Below are positions 26,701 through 37,422 of a DNA stretch of 64,000 nt, in pieces (the first letter of the stretch is position 1; each line of letters starts with the position of its first letter). Source of the stretch: Rhexocercosporidium sp. MPI-PUGE-AT-0058 (lineage: Eukaryota; Ascomycota; Leotiomycetes; Helotiales); contig JAGTJL010000003.1 of the NCBI GenBank assembly GCA_020746875.1, positions 1,860,001 to 1,924,000 of the forward strand, in the 5' to 3' direction. The position numbers and the translations under genes were made by a program. The notes below the pieces were generated by a model that made no database searches, had not been told where the DNA came from, and worked only from the letters and a program-made list of their open reading frames with translations.

Positions 26701-29700
26701 TTCTTGGAGATCGGTCCGCACAAAGCACTTGCGGGACCCATTCGTCAAACATTGCGCGGTGATAAAGATGGGGACTACGTTCCCACCCTCATCAGGAATA
26801 GCGATGCCGTGAAAGACTTGTTCAACACAGTTGGAGAGCTCTGGCTACGTAAAATTGATGTTGATTTCTCAGTCATCATGCCGAAAGGCAAGACGCTTAC
26901 GAATCTCCCTTCATATCGATGGCATTATCAAAGTACATACTGGGCTGAAAGCAGGCTATCAAAGGGCTGGCGTCAGAGGAAGTTCCTTCCTCACGACCTC
27001 CTAGGGACTCGAGTCGTTCAGAGTACAGACATCAATCCTTCCTGGCGAAAGATTCTGAGACTGGATGACAATCAATGGCTTCGAGATCATGAGATAGCCC
27101 GCGACGTGTTGTTCCCAGCTGCTGGTTTCGTGTCAATGATCGGGGAGGCTATCAGGCAGTTGTTTGGCTCCGCAGAGTACACATTAAGGCGTGTAGCAAT
27201 CACCACGGCTCTTGTCCTGTCCGAGGATGTCTCGTTGGTAAGTGTACTCCTAAGAATACTGCGGACATCATGTCTATAGAACTAAACTGACATTGAACCA
27301 GGAAATTGTGACCAATCTTCGACCCCTCAGACTTACTACTTCACTGGATTCTGAATGGTATGAGTTTTCAGTATCTTCACTCAGTGGCCACACATGGACC
27401 AAACACATCACTGGCCAAGTGAAGAGTGGTGCGAAATTTCCTAGTCAGCCATTATTTGATCTGCCCCTCAGTCGAAAGCTTACCGCGGATTCATGGTATT
27501 CGATCATGCGACGATTTGGTATGAACTACGGACCGAAATTTCGCTGTCTTCGGGAAATTGATGCCGATGTTACCAATATGCAAGCTTCAGCATTGCTGTC
27601 CCAAGAAAGTCCGGACCCCAAAGAGTCGACTTACTCTCTGCATCCGACCATGATTGATTCTTCCCTGCAACTTTTGACAGTTGCGTTCTTCAAGGGGACC
27701 CCGCGCCTCTTCGATAGAATGTTCTTGCCAACATACATCGAGGAATTAAGTGTACGTCCCGCTGGAACTGAAATGAACTTGCAAGCAGAGACTTCACCAA
27801 ATGGGACAGGGTTGAGCGGTAATCTTTTTGGAACAGCAGCAGACGGCACCTGTGTGCTCAGCGTCAAAAATCTTGAATTTTCCTCGCTGGGTGACAACGA
27901 CAACTCAGTAGATCCAGACCCTCATGCAGCAACTGTGTTACAATGGGAGCGGGATATCAATTTTCTCGATGCCGCTACGTTGATGCGACCTGGTAAAGAC
28001 ATCACCGCCGAGCATGATCTCCTGGAGATGTTCGCCATGACATGCATGATCGAGACCAGTCTACGGCTCCGGAGTCTTGCTTGCAAGGCACCTTTCATGG
28101 AGAAGTTCCGGGAATGGAATAACACACAATGCGCAAAGGCACTTCTGAATCAATATCCCAACGTTCCAGACTCTCTCAAAATAGCTTCAATGGATAGTGC
28201 AGAAAGGTTGGCGTTGATAGACGACCTTTACGCACAACTCTCGGAAACTGATGTTGCAGCGGTTTCTACTGCTGTTCTCCGCATTTTCAAGAACGACCAA
28301 TCTATTTTTATTGGGGATGCTGATCCTCTCGATCTCCTCCTTCAAGACGATGTCTTGACCAGTATTTACGACTACATGCAGTTATGGGACTATGGCGAGT
28401 TCTTCAAGCTCGCGTCACACTACAAACCCAACATGAAAATCCTGGAGATTGGAGCTGGAACAGGCGGGACCACGTCCACCATTCTCCCATTCTTGACTTC
28501 GGATTATGGTGAAAGAATGTTCTCTTCCTACACTTATACTGATATATCATCAGGATTCTTCCCAGCTGCTAAGGAAAGATTCAAAGATGTAGAGGGACTG
28601 AAATACGCAATTCTCGATATCACCAAAGACCCCGCAGAGCAAGGATTTGACCTAGAGTCGTTCGATCTTATTGTGGCATGCAATGTAAGTCTTTCTCCAC
28701 CTCCCGTCTGGTCTTTCGAGACACCGGATATCTTGTTTGAGTCAGAATCTAATGACAAGCAGGTTTTGCACGCCACGCCCTCCCTCAAAGCGACATTGAC
28801 GAATGTGAGGAAGCTGCTGCATCCTCGGGGTCGACTATTACTTCAGGAGCTTAGCCCGCGAACGAAATGGACAAATTATATTATGGTAAGAATGAATTAC
28901 GATCTGGAAATCTGGTTCTAAACATACTTTAGGGTGTGCTATCTGGGTGGTGGCTTGGCGAAGCAGACGGACGTCCCGATGAGCCTTATGTCACCCCTGA
29001 ACGGTGGGATGTCGAACTCAAGAATGCTGGATTCGGAGGCATTAATGATATTGCCTTTGACGGCCAACTCAACAACAACATTATCGCCATGCCAGCATGC
29101 GAGAAGCACTCTGAAAAGCGTGTCACTGTTCTGCAAAGAAGCGCCGCTAGCAGCCAAAATATTCAGAATGTCAAGGAGCAATTGGTGCAAGGCGGCTACG
29201 AACTTGATGTTTGCACCTTGGATCAAATGCCTACACCTGGCCGAACAATTGTCTCGTTGCTCGACATCGAAGCACCATACATACACAATGCGTCGGCAAT
29301 TGACTTCGATGCTTTGAGAACTTTCATGGGCAAAGTTGACAATTCTGGTATTCTGTGGATTACTGGTGCCTGTCAGATCAACGCGAAAGATCCCAGATAC
29401 AGTATGGTATTGGGCTTTGCACGCACATTACGCGCTGAGCTGCAGATCGACATTGCGACTCTGGAACTTGAAGCATTCGATGACACTGCGTGGAGCATTG
29501 TACCGAAAGTGCTCCATCAATTTGAGCATCGAGTTCAAGAGGACCTGAAGGCTACTCTGGAGTATGCCTTTTCGGATGGATCCGTCAAAGTGGGAAGATT
29601 CCATTGGGTATCTGTTTCAGACCAAATGAAAGAAGATCTCAATGAAGCGTCCCCTAAGCAACTTCACATCACCAGGCCAGGCGCGTTACAGACATTGCAT

Positions 29701-32041
29701 TGGAAACAAGCCCAGCCATTGCCTCCACTTGAGCCAGGTTGGATCGAACTGCAGCCTATTGCGGTCGCTCTTAACTTCAGAGATTTAATGATTGCCATGG
29801 GCATCATTCCTAAGGTCAAGGCCGAAAGTAGTGGAGGAGATCTTGGGATGGAGTGCTCAGGTATCGTTCTGAAAGTGGCAGACAATGTGCATGACTTCAA
29901 GCCTGGGGATAAAGTAGTCTGCATTTCTACCGGGTCAGTTGCGACCACAATCACAACCCACAAAGATCTTTGCAGCATCATCCCAGAGGGTGCAGATCTC
30001 AAAGAGGCAGCAACGCTGCCATGTGTATACGCTACTGTCATATACTCCTTGATCGACATGGGAAGACTGGTCAGTGGTCAAAGTGTGCTCATCCACTCTG
30101 CTTGCGGTGGGGTTGGTTTGGCAGCAATTTATATTGCTCAGATGATCGGTGCTGAGGTAAGTATTTCCAATTCTCCACCCGTAAAGATCTGACCGCTCGA
30201 AGATCTTCTGTACCGTTGGGAGTCCAGACAAAGTCGAATACCTTGTCTCGAAGTTTAGCATTCCGAGGAACCGGATTTTCAACTCTAGGAATTCTAGCTT
30301 TCATCAAGGCATCATGTCCGAGACCAACAATAGAGGTATCGACCTGGTCCTCAACTCGCTTTCTGGCGAGCTGCTGCACGCATCATGGCAATGTGTGGCA
30401 GAATTCGGGACAATGGTAGAGATTGGGAAGAGGGACCTCATAGGTCAAGCAACCCTAGACATGGGTGCTTTCCAGCAAAACAGGTCATTTATTGGAGTTG
30501 ATGTTGCACAACTTCTCACTGAGCGACCGAAGATCCTGAATAAGTATGTCCCAACCTACCGATTGTGTGAACTTTGCTAAAACTGATAGCCTTCTTGTCC
30601 GTACAATGGATATGTTCAGACAGGGTCAAATACAACCCATCCATCCCATCACCGAGTTCGACGCTCCCAAAGTCGAGGATGCCTTCCGGTATATGCAAAA
30701 AGGCCAGCATATGGGCAAGATCGTGATCTCTCTAACAGACCGAGCCGACGAGATCTCCGTAAAGACTACCCCGAAAGCAATGCGCCTCAGTCCAGATAAA
30801 GCATATCTGCTAGTAGGAGGTCTCGGAGGTCTCGGACGCTCGGTAGCCTCCTGGTTTGTTGAAAACGGTGCCCGCAGCATCATCTTCCTCAGCAGATCTG
30901 CAGGGAATATACCAAAGGACGATCCATATTTCCGGGAGCTTGAGGCTCAAGGATGTACCGTACATGCTGTGTCAGGTGATGTACGCAAGATCACCGATAT
31001 CCGGTCAGCTATTCTTGGTTCGAAGAAGGCAATTGGTGGTATCATCCAAGCATCAATGGTATTGAGCGTAAGTATCGCACTTATGACAATTCTAATTGAT
31101 AAGGCACTGACATGACCTCTACAGGATGCCGCTTACCTCAAAATGACCTTCGAAGAGTGGCAGACTGCAACGAGGCCCAAAGTACAAGGTACTTGGAACT
31201 TGCATAAGCTGATGCTTTTACAGAGAGAACCTCTGGACTTCTTCGTGATGTTCAGCTCTTCCTCTGGTGTAGGTGGACAACCAGGTCAAGCCAATGTAAG
31301 TTGACCCTCGGTGACTTGAGAGATTTATGCTGACCCACTATCGAGTACGGTGCTGCAAATACATTCCTCGATTCTTTCGTACAGTATCGCCATTCCCTTG
31401 GTCTAGCCGCTTCTGTCATCGACATCGGAGCAATGGATGACATCGGCTACCTCCAAAAGAACGCCGATATCCTGGAATCTCATCGCGTTGGCGGTATTCA
31501 CATTTTGCACGAACAAGATCTCCTTGATTCTCTGCAACTTAGTATCGCTCAATCTCACCCCGATCCAGCGTCGAAGTTTCCAAGTCAGATGGCAATTGGT
31601 ATGCGTTCCACCATGCCCCTCGCGGCTCCCGGCAACCGTACTCTGTGGAAGAATGATCCTCGTTCCGCCGTCTATCGCAATTTCGAGATGGAAGAATCTG
31701 CTGCCTCTGTTCCACATGCTCAAGATAGCCATCTGAAGCAATTCATCTCCAATGCAAGCCAAAACCCATCTTCACTTTCCTCGCCTGAGGCAGCTGAGTA
31801 CCTTGCCAAAGAGATAGGAGCGACTCTCCAAGGTTTCATGATGAGAGAAGATCTGGATGTTGGAATGTCTCTTAGCGCGCTCGGAGTAGATTCTTTAGTA
31901 AGTATCGAGTTGAGGAACTGGTTGAGGCAGAAAGTCGGGGCTGAATTTACGGTGTTGGAGATTGTGGGGAGCGACAGTGTGAAGCACTTGGGTGTTCAGA
32001 CAGCAGGGAAGTTGGAGGCTAAGTTCAGAGCCAGGGTGTGA
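23732..32041 (+). CDS. Highly reducing type I polyketide synthase (KS-AT-DH-MT-ER-KR-ACP)
   Basis: Fifteen exons (23732–24471, 24518–24962, 25015–25086, 25139–25262, 25311–25423, 25492–25927, 25975–26430, 26483–27237, 27302–28684, 28763–28885, 28933–30156, 30203–30543, 30590–31067, 31125–31295, 31346–32041) join to about 2,518 residues. Domains: KS (TACSSS, Cys~254; [15 protein letters not shown]); AT (GHSSGE, Ser~690); DH (WLRDHE, His~998; HPTMID, Asp~1166); methyltransferase ([11 protein letters not shown], ~1428); ER ([11 protein letters not shown], ~1936); KR (GGLGGLG, ~2148; SSSSG...YGAAN); ACP (GVDSL, Ser~2470). There is no releasing domain, so product must leave through a partner. The DH motif reads [10 protein letters not shown], with Arg where Gly is usual. 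The N-terminal ~90 residues are a Ser/Asn/Gly-rich leader with repeated VNGF and NGH; the next upstream ATG in frame would add 31 unlikely residues. It probably makes a reduced, possibly C-methylated acyl chain for the NR-PKS. Confidence 0.96.
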
Positions 32042-32548
32042 TGGGGATTTGGGTGATGACTGCCTGTCTTTCTTTACAAGGTATCTCTGTTGGTTTTTGT
32101 TGTTGCTAGGGCTGCTAAGCTTACTGTAAAAACGACTTAATTCCTATTCTACAGTGGACAGGTACGCTATATTTATAGGCTTTCCACCCCTATAAGTGCC
32201 CCATAGCACTACCGTTCCAGGGCATTACTAATGCTTAGAAATAGGGCTTACTAATAGGGCATTCCACGCTACCAGTGGCGCACCCACCTTATAGGGCTTA
32301 TAGGCTCTGTAAGAGCCTATAGCGTCGCTAGTGCTGTTTTGCCACCTTATAAATAACAACAGTTTTCGGTATTCGTTTTTGTCATGTGATTGGTCGTTAA
32401 TAGATATCTTATTTCTCTTCAATCTATTTACATCTCGCTTAAGCAAACAGCCTGTCCCCGTAGAATCCAAGTGAAATCAGATAATCTTGTGTACTGAGGA
32501 AATTTATCTTTGCAAAAGTCAAGTGCCGTGGGAACAACCTCAATTCAT
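32042..32548. other. Convergent 3' region with hairpin and short repeats
   Basis: The sequence lies between the HR-PKS stop and the regulator stop. It contains a perfect 10-bp stem with a 3-base loop at 32299–32321 (TATAGGCTCT/AGAGCCTATA) and several copies of AGGGC(A)TTA-like words between about 32,150 and 32,345. CCTATAA/TTATAGG words recur on both strands. It may be a decayed miniature element or a structured shared 3' end. No terminal repeats or target duplication could be fixed. Confidence 0.45.
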
Positions 32549-33733
32549 TCATTGCTGACGTAAAGAATCGACAATATTTCTCGCCAACACCTGTGCTTGC
32601 GATCTCATATACTTCTCCAATTGAGCAAACATATCTTTCATCGGACTTTGTTCCTTCTCGGTAAGACCCTGCTCACTCTCGTTTGTTGCAACTTCCGCGA
32701 ACTTACGAACCAGATTCTCTACTGTCCTGATCAACAGGTGCAGTTCCCCCAAAATCAACTGTTTCTCTTTCCTTTTCTCCTGGGGTTGGTCTTGATAACT
32801 ACTCTCTGATTGACCGAGCTGGTCAAGCTGAGAATTGTTGTCTAAGCTGTTGATGAACTCAGACATTGGTGTTGCAGTAGGTGTCTGTGTGCTGCTAGCC
32901 TCATTCGCTATCTCCGAGTACGAAGTAGTAACCTTCGCAATGATAGATGACAGTAGCAGTGCGAGTTGTACATCGACAGAGCAAGGACAGCCGAGTATGA
33001 GGTTGACTGAGTTAAGGACATCCTTGTTGCAAGCCAGAGAATTTTGTGTTTTGTCGGGACTTTCTCTTGGGAAGAGAGAGTCTATCTGCATGAGTGCTGA
33101 TGAGGAAGAGAAGGTGCAATTTGTTGGTGCTTTGTAGAAATTTATGATGAGGTCGACGGCAGTTGACATGCAGTGCTGTGAGGTATGTGACATTGAATCA
33201 GGTACACCACTGGAGCTTGAGCTCGACATAGTGGCATTGAGTTTTTGAGTCATCATATCGAGAGAACAATCACTTTCCTCGATACTTCCAGGTGTTGTCG
33301 TAGAAGTAGGCTTGTTCATCATGCCGTACTGAAGTGAAGGGTCGATAGCAAAGTTGAAGAAACTGTTATCGGGACTTGTTGGAAAAAGCGGCTTCTGAAG
33401 ATTGAAGTACCCAGTCATTGGTGACATGCTTTCGTACATGTCTTGCGTAACTTGAAGAGCTGACGACGTCTCTCCAGAAATCGACGGCAGTGCTTGTGGC
33501 CATACTCTTCTCTTCCCAATTCTACGCGTCGGGCTATACTGGCACATGAAACCCCTATCCTCGCACCGAGCACATATGGGTTGCTCCTTGGTGCATTTGA
33601 CCTTCGATGCTGCACAACTGTCGCAGCTATCTCTCAGCCGACTTCGAGGTTTGTAACTTGATGTACGTATAGGCTGAATGACTGAAGAAGTCTGCATGTC
33701 ACCGCTGCCGGTGTCCGTCCAGAGTAGATCCAT
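32549..33733 (-). CDS. AflR-like Zn2Cys6 transcription factor
   Basis: A single exon of 394 codons starts at an ATG complementary to 33731–33733. The DNA-binding domain lies near residues 36–65: C-DSC-AASKVKC-TKEQPIC-ARC-EDRGFMC, the six-cysteine binuclear cluster, followed by a basic RRIGKRR stretch. After a Ser/Thr/Gln-rich middle, the C-terminal half has the AflR-type regulatory region (VLNSVNLILGCPCS, then LLLSSIIAKV). Proteins of this class activate polyketide clusters by binding CGG-containing sites, in AflR itself TCG-N5-CGA. It sits at the centre of the cluster, convergent with the HR-PKS and divergent from the O-methyltransferase, which supports a pathway-specific role. Its promoter region contains a MITE. 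Confidence 0.93.
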   Translation of the reverse strand: MDLLWTDTGSGDMQTSSVIQPIRTSSYKPRSRLRDSCDSCAASKVKCTKEQPICARCEDRGFMCQYSPTRRIGKRRVWPQALPSISGETSSALQVTQDMYESMSPMTGYFNLQKPLFPTSPDNSFFNFAIDPSLQYGMMNKPTSTTTPGSIEESDCSLDMMTQKLNATMSSSSSSGVPDSMSHTSQHCMSTAVDLIINFYKAPTNCTFSSSSALMQIDSLFPRESPDKTQNSLACNKDVLNSVNLILGCPCSVDVQLALLLSSIIAKVTTSYSEIANEASSTQTPTATPMSEFINSLDNNSQLDQLGQSESSYQDQPQEKRKEKQLILGELHLLIRTVENLVRKFAEVATNESEQGLTEKEQSPMKDMFAQLEKYMRSQAQVLARNIVDSLRQQ

Positions 33734-34141
33734 AGATTTGGTTTCAGTGCTGATGGGAGTAGGGTAAGGGGTGCTTGTTAGTAATTTCCGGACAGTTGGT
33801 CTTCAGACATTAAAACGGGGACAGCATGGGGATCATAGACAGCATGTATATGAACTTATGAGAAATGATAAGCATTTAACTTTATCTTTTATCTATCGCT
33901 GCTGATCCTTCATGCAGAGCAGACACCATCCAAAGATTAGAAGGCGCAACCAGGAATTGCTGTTAGACGATACTAAACAGTATTGAGAGGCGCAGATCAA
34001 ATCATCCATAAACCGGATAAACTAAAGACGTACGTTTGGAAGCTTCCACTCATGGAGAAAACCGCCCAGCGAACGAAGAATGTTAGCGCGGCTGAATGTT
34101 TGGAAGTCTTACCGCAGGTTTCTGCGCCAAGGTGCATGGTA

Positions 34142-34518
34142 TCCCCTTAAGTGCGACTCGCACAGGCATTCAGGCTGTGCCGCCTGTAGGGGTACACTAA
34201 GTGGCTCCGCATTACAGGGCATGTTTGCGCTACTTCGGGATGTCAACAAAGAGGTAAACAAACCCTCTTGTACTAGCCGCCGAAGTGCTTCTAATTTTGG
34301 CTGTAAACAGTGTCAATTACACTTTTGTAATAACGGCGAGTGTTTCAATATGTATTATAGGAGATATATAAAATCGACACTGCTAAAAGGTCTTGATTTG
34401 TATGGTATGTGCAGAGGGTTCAACAGCCTGAGTTTAGTGAGGCTCGCTTAATTAGTGACTCGCTACAGGGCCACTTACAGCGCTCTTCAGGCTGTGCGAC
34501 GAATCGCACTTAAGGGGA
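34142..34518. mobile_element. MITE, 377 bp, with inverted ends and TA duplication
   Basis: The ends are inverted copies. The left begins TCCCCTTAAGTGCGA and the reverse complement of the right end begins with the same 15 bases; the match continues, with a mismatch and a 3-base gap, through TCG/CACAG. TA directly flanks both ends (34140–34141 and 34519–34520). A TA duplication plus short inverted ends indicates a non-autonomous Tc1/mariner- or pogo-type element. A CTTCAGGCTGTGC-like word occurs near both ends. It carries no transposase and lies in the divergent promoter region of the regulator and the O-methyltransferase. Its base composition is not RIP-like. Confidence 0.8.
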
Positions 34519-34520
34519 TA

Positions 34521-35292
34521 GAATAGTTTCTCCCGACAACCTGCATGAAAACGCACGAAAGAAGCGTTGCCAAGTTCTTGGGTGGCATATGGATAATTAA
34601 CTTTCTCTTGGCCACGAGCAAGAAAGACCTTCAGCAACCCAATACGAAGCAAATGCAAGCCGGAGAAGAATCCCTCCACTCTGACCCTGATTGTCTATTA
34701 CCATTGCGGACAATCCAATCTATGCAACTGTCCCAATATAACGCCCGGCATGCTCAACGGCCATGCCCGCGCACGCCACAAGGGATCGGTGACGTTCGGG
34801 TGGAAGCACACCAAACGGCTGTGCCGCTGGGATCTAGATCCTCTAGTTCCGGCACTTCAGGGTACGGACCGCACCTGGAAATTTCCCGTGCGGTTCCCGA
34901 AGAAGCCCGTTTGTCGATTATGTTTTCTGGTCGAATCAAAACCGCAGAGTCGGTCCACTAAAGCTTGTACTTTTCCGGAGACATTCCGATGTATCACTGC
35001 AGGGTGGCAGCCCTCCACATTTCACCGTGTACGGAACTATCTTGCGTTGCTTACCTTGCCCGATTAGGCCGACTGCCGGGACATAAATTTGCTCGTGGGC
35101 TATGGTGAAGGATCCGGGGATTCTGTTTGGCTGGATCGTACATTGACTTATGAGAAGAGACTTGAAAAATGTAAGATAAGACGAAACATGGTTGATATGC
35201 TTGGCGATTACGGTTCCCCGCTCCGGAGACGCCTGGAAATGTGATATTTTGAGAACAGACTATTAAGGACTGCCTCTTGCATATCCTGGAGT
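34521..35292. other. Non-coding stretch upstream of the O-methyltransferase
   Basis: It is GC-balanced sequence with several overlapping open frames (up to 138 codons at 34545–34961). None resembles a known protein or shows a plausible intron structure. It is probably promoter or 5' UTR of the O-methyltransferase. The other side of the MITE (33734–34139) is the regulator's promoter, where I see nothing specific. Confidence 0.5.
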
Positions 35293-36828
35293 ATGTATGG
35301 TCTTTCGATTGTGAAGCAATCCACTATGTGTCCAAAAACTGCCTTGGAAACTTATGCTGAGACCATCTGTGGTGCAGTGAAGGTCATAGACGGCTACTGC
35401 CTGTCCTCGAACATCCCAACTCCATCCCTTGATATTGGAGCACCCACTGTCACCCTTCCGTCCACTGCACCCTTGAACGTTCTCGAGGCTCGACAGTCTT
35501 TGCTTGCAGCCTCACTGAATATTCAGCAGCTTGCTAGGGAGCCAAGCGAGTTCATCCCTGGATTAGCAATACATGTAAGTGACCGTCTATGGACGGAAGA
35601 TTTTGATGGTAGTACACTGCTGAATCATGTACATAGTTCCAAACATTCAGTTGCATTCACTGGCTATGCCACTTTCAGATTCCATCTTTCATTCCCATCA
35701 ATGGCTCCGTTCCTTACTCGGAAGTTGCCACGATTGCGAGTGTGCCGCTTAAGCAGCTCAAGAGAATTGCTAGAATGGCAATGCTGAGTGGCTTTTTCCA
35801 AGAGGCAACTCCCAATGAATTGGCCCACACTCCTAGCTCGGCTCTTCTTGTCACAAACTGGGGTCTTCTGGATTGGGCTCTCTTCATGGCTGAGCAGACT
35901 TCAACAGCACCCCCGAAACTCGTTGAGGCTACTGAGAAATGGGGAGCTACAGACTCAAAGACGCAGACATGTTTCAACTTGGCAAAGAACACCGACCTGA
36001 ACTTCTTCGATTACCTCGCGCAGAATCCTGATATCAGACAAAAGTTTGCGTCATATATGAAAAGTGTGACATCTGGTGAAGGTACCAAGATTGACCATCT
36101 CGTCAATGGTTTTGATTGGGCTAGTCTGAGAGATGCAACTATTGTCGATGTACGTGTATACAGATATTCAATACAAAGAGAAAATGAACTGACATATCTA
36201 GGTTGGTGGTTCCAACTGCCATGCAAGCATTGCACTTGCCAAAGTGTTTCCTCAGCTGCACATTGTTGTGCAAGACTTACCAGATACCATCGCACTTGCT
36301 CAAAACAACTTGGCATCGACTCCAGCTTCAATGAGATCTCGCATCACCTGTCAGGCTTACAATTTTTTCACTCCTCAGCCGGTAGTGGGTGCTTCGGTGT
36401 ATTTACTCCGCATGATACTGTAAGTGCCCAGCTCCAGAGGTTGCAATAGAGATTGCTGACTCAGATGTAACAGTCACGACTGGCCTTTCCCAGAAGCTGT
36501 TTCCATTCTGCAGAATCTGATGCCTGCTCTTTCAGCTAAGCCGGAGTCAAGATTACTCATCATGGATACTGTTCTACCAGTTCCAAGTGACAAGGAAGAT
36601 CCCAATGTAGAAGCTATGCTCAGAGTACGTGACTTGACCATGCTAGAGACATTCAACAGCTATGAAAGAGAGCTTGGAGATTGGATCGAGCTCCTGGATG
36701 CTGTCGGGAAGGACGGTAATGAGAGTGGCCTGAGGCTTGAGTTAAAGGCAATTCGGAAGCCGTTTGGTAGTGTGATGAGTGTCCTTGAAGTGGGTGTCAC
36801 AAAGGATACTCCGAATCATGCCATGTAA
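35293..36828 (+). CDS. SAM-dependent O-methyltransferase, family 2 (plant COMT-like)
   Basis: Four exons (35293–35574, 35637–36149, 36202–36419, 36474–36828) give about 455 residues. The N-terminal winged-helix dimerisation region includes PLKQLKRIARMAM and the usual AHTPSSALL segment. The SAM motif reads VDVGGSNCHASIALAK, where the family normally has Gly at the Cys position (GGSxGH). Then come VVQDLPDTI and ILHDWP, which carries the catalytic His at the start of exon 4, and late motifs LLIMDTVLP and GDWIELLDAVG. Enzymes of this class methylate phenolic hydroxyls of polyketides. It lies between the regulator and the NR-PKS, so an aromatic product of the NR-PKS is the natural substrate (inference). 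The loss of the third glycine might lower SAM affinity but the gene otherwise looks intact. An alternative ATG lies 11 codons downstream. Confidence 0.9.
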
Positions 36829-37422
36829 CTTAGCAGTGTTCCAATGAAATCTCTTCTCCATCGTTCTGATGTGTTGCATGACCCTCATGAGACTCGTTAC
36901 CCAATACCTCGACGTACCATTATCTGTCTGGGGTTTTCTGCATGCTGTCAGAATTTACAGCTGGACTAATAATGGCAAGGCGATTGTGCTGTGCTGCGAT
37001 GTCCTTCGTAACATGTGGGAGTAGCTGCCTAGGGAAAAGATCAACAGTAAATGGCCGCCCTGAAGAGAGCTGAACTGACTGGAATCCTGCAGCCTCGTCT
37101 AATACATTCTGGCCGCCAATGAAACGCACTTAATCGTACAGTAATCAGCATGGCAGTTCCCGAAATACCACACGATATGCGTAATCTACGTAGGCTAAAT
37201 GTAGAGGTGATGCAGCTCAATTTGGGCAGGCATCGTGGAGATTGGCAACGAGACTGAGGATGCAGCGATCATGAGCATATTCATTGGAAAGTCCAATTTA
37301 AACGTTGCAACATGTGTAACATTGATTATGCAATATTCTCCCCAGAATACAACCACGAGGAAATGAGGTCATTTTATCACGTTTCAATCTGAAAAAAGAG
37401 AGAACAATTTCAAGTGGAGATT
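36829..37422. other. Convergent intergenic region, OMT to NR-PKS
   Basis: About 590 bp separate the two convergent stops. Only short chance frames are present. I see no repeat, RNA gene or further coding signal. Confidence 0.6.

Noticed and set aside
34545..34961. 138-codon + frame between the MITE and the methyltransferase
   Set aside because: No family resemblance; a second open frame of similar length overlaps it, and the start is next to the MITE end.
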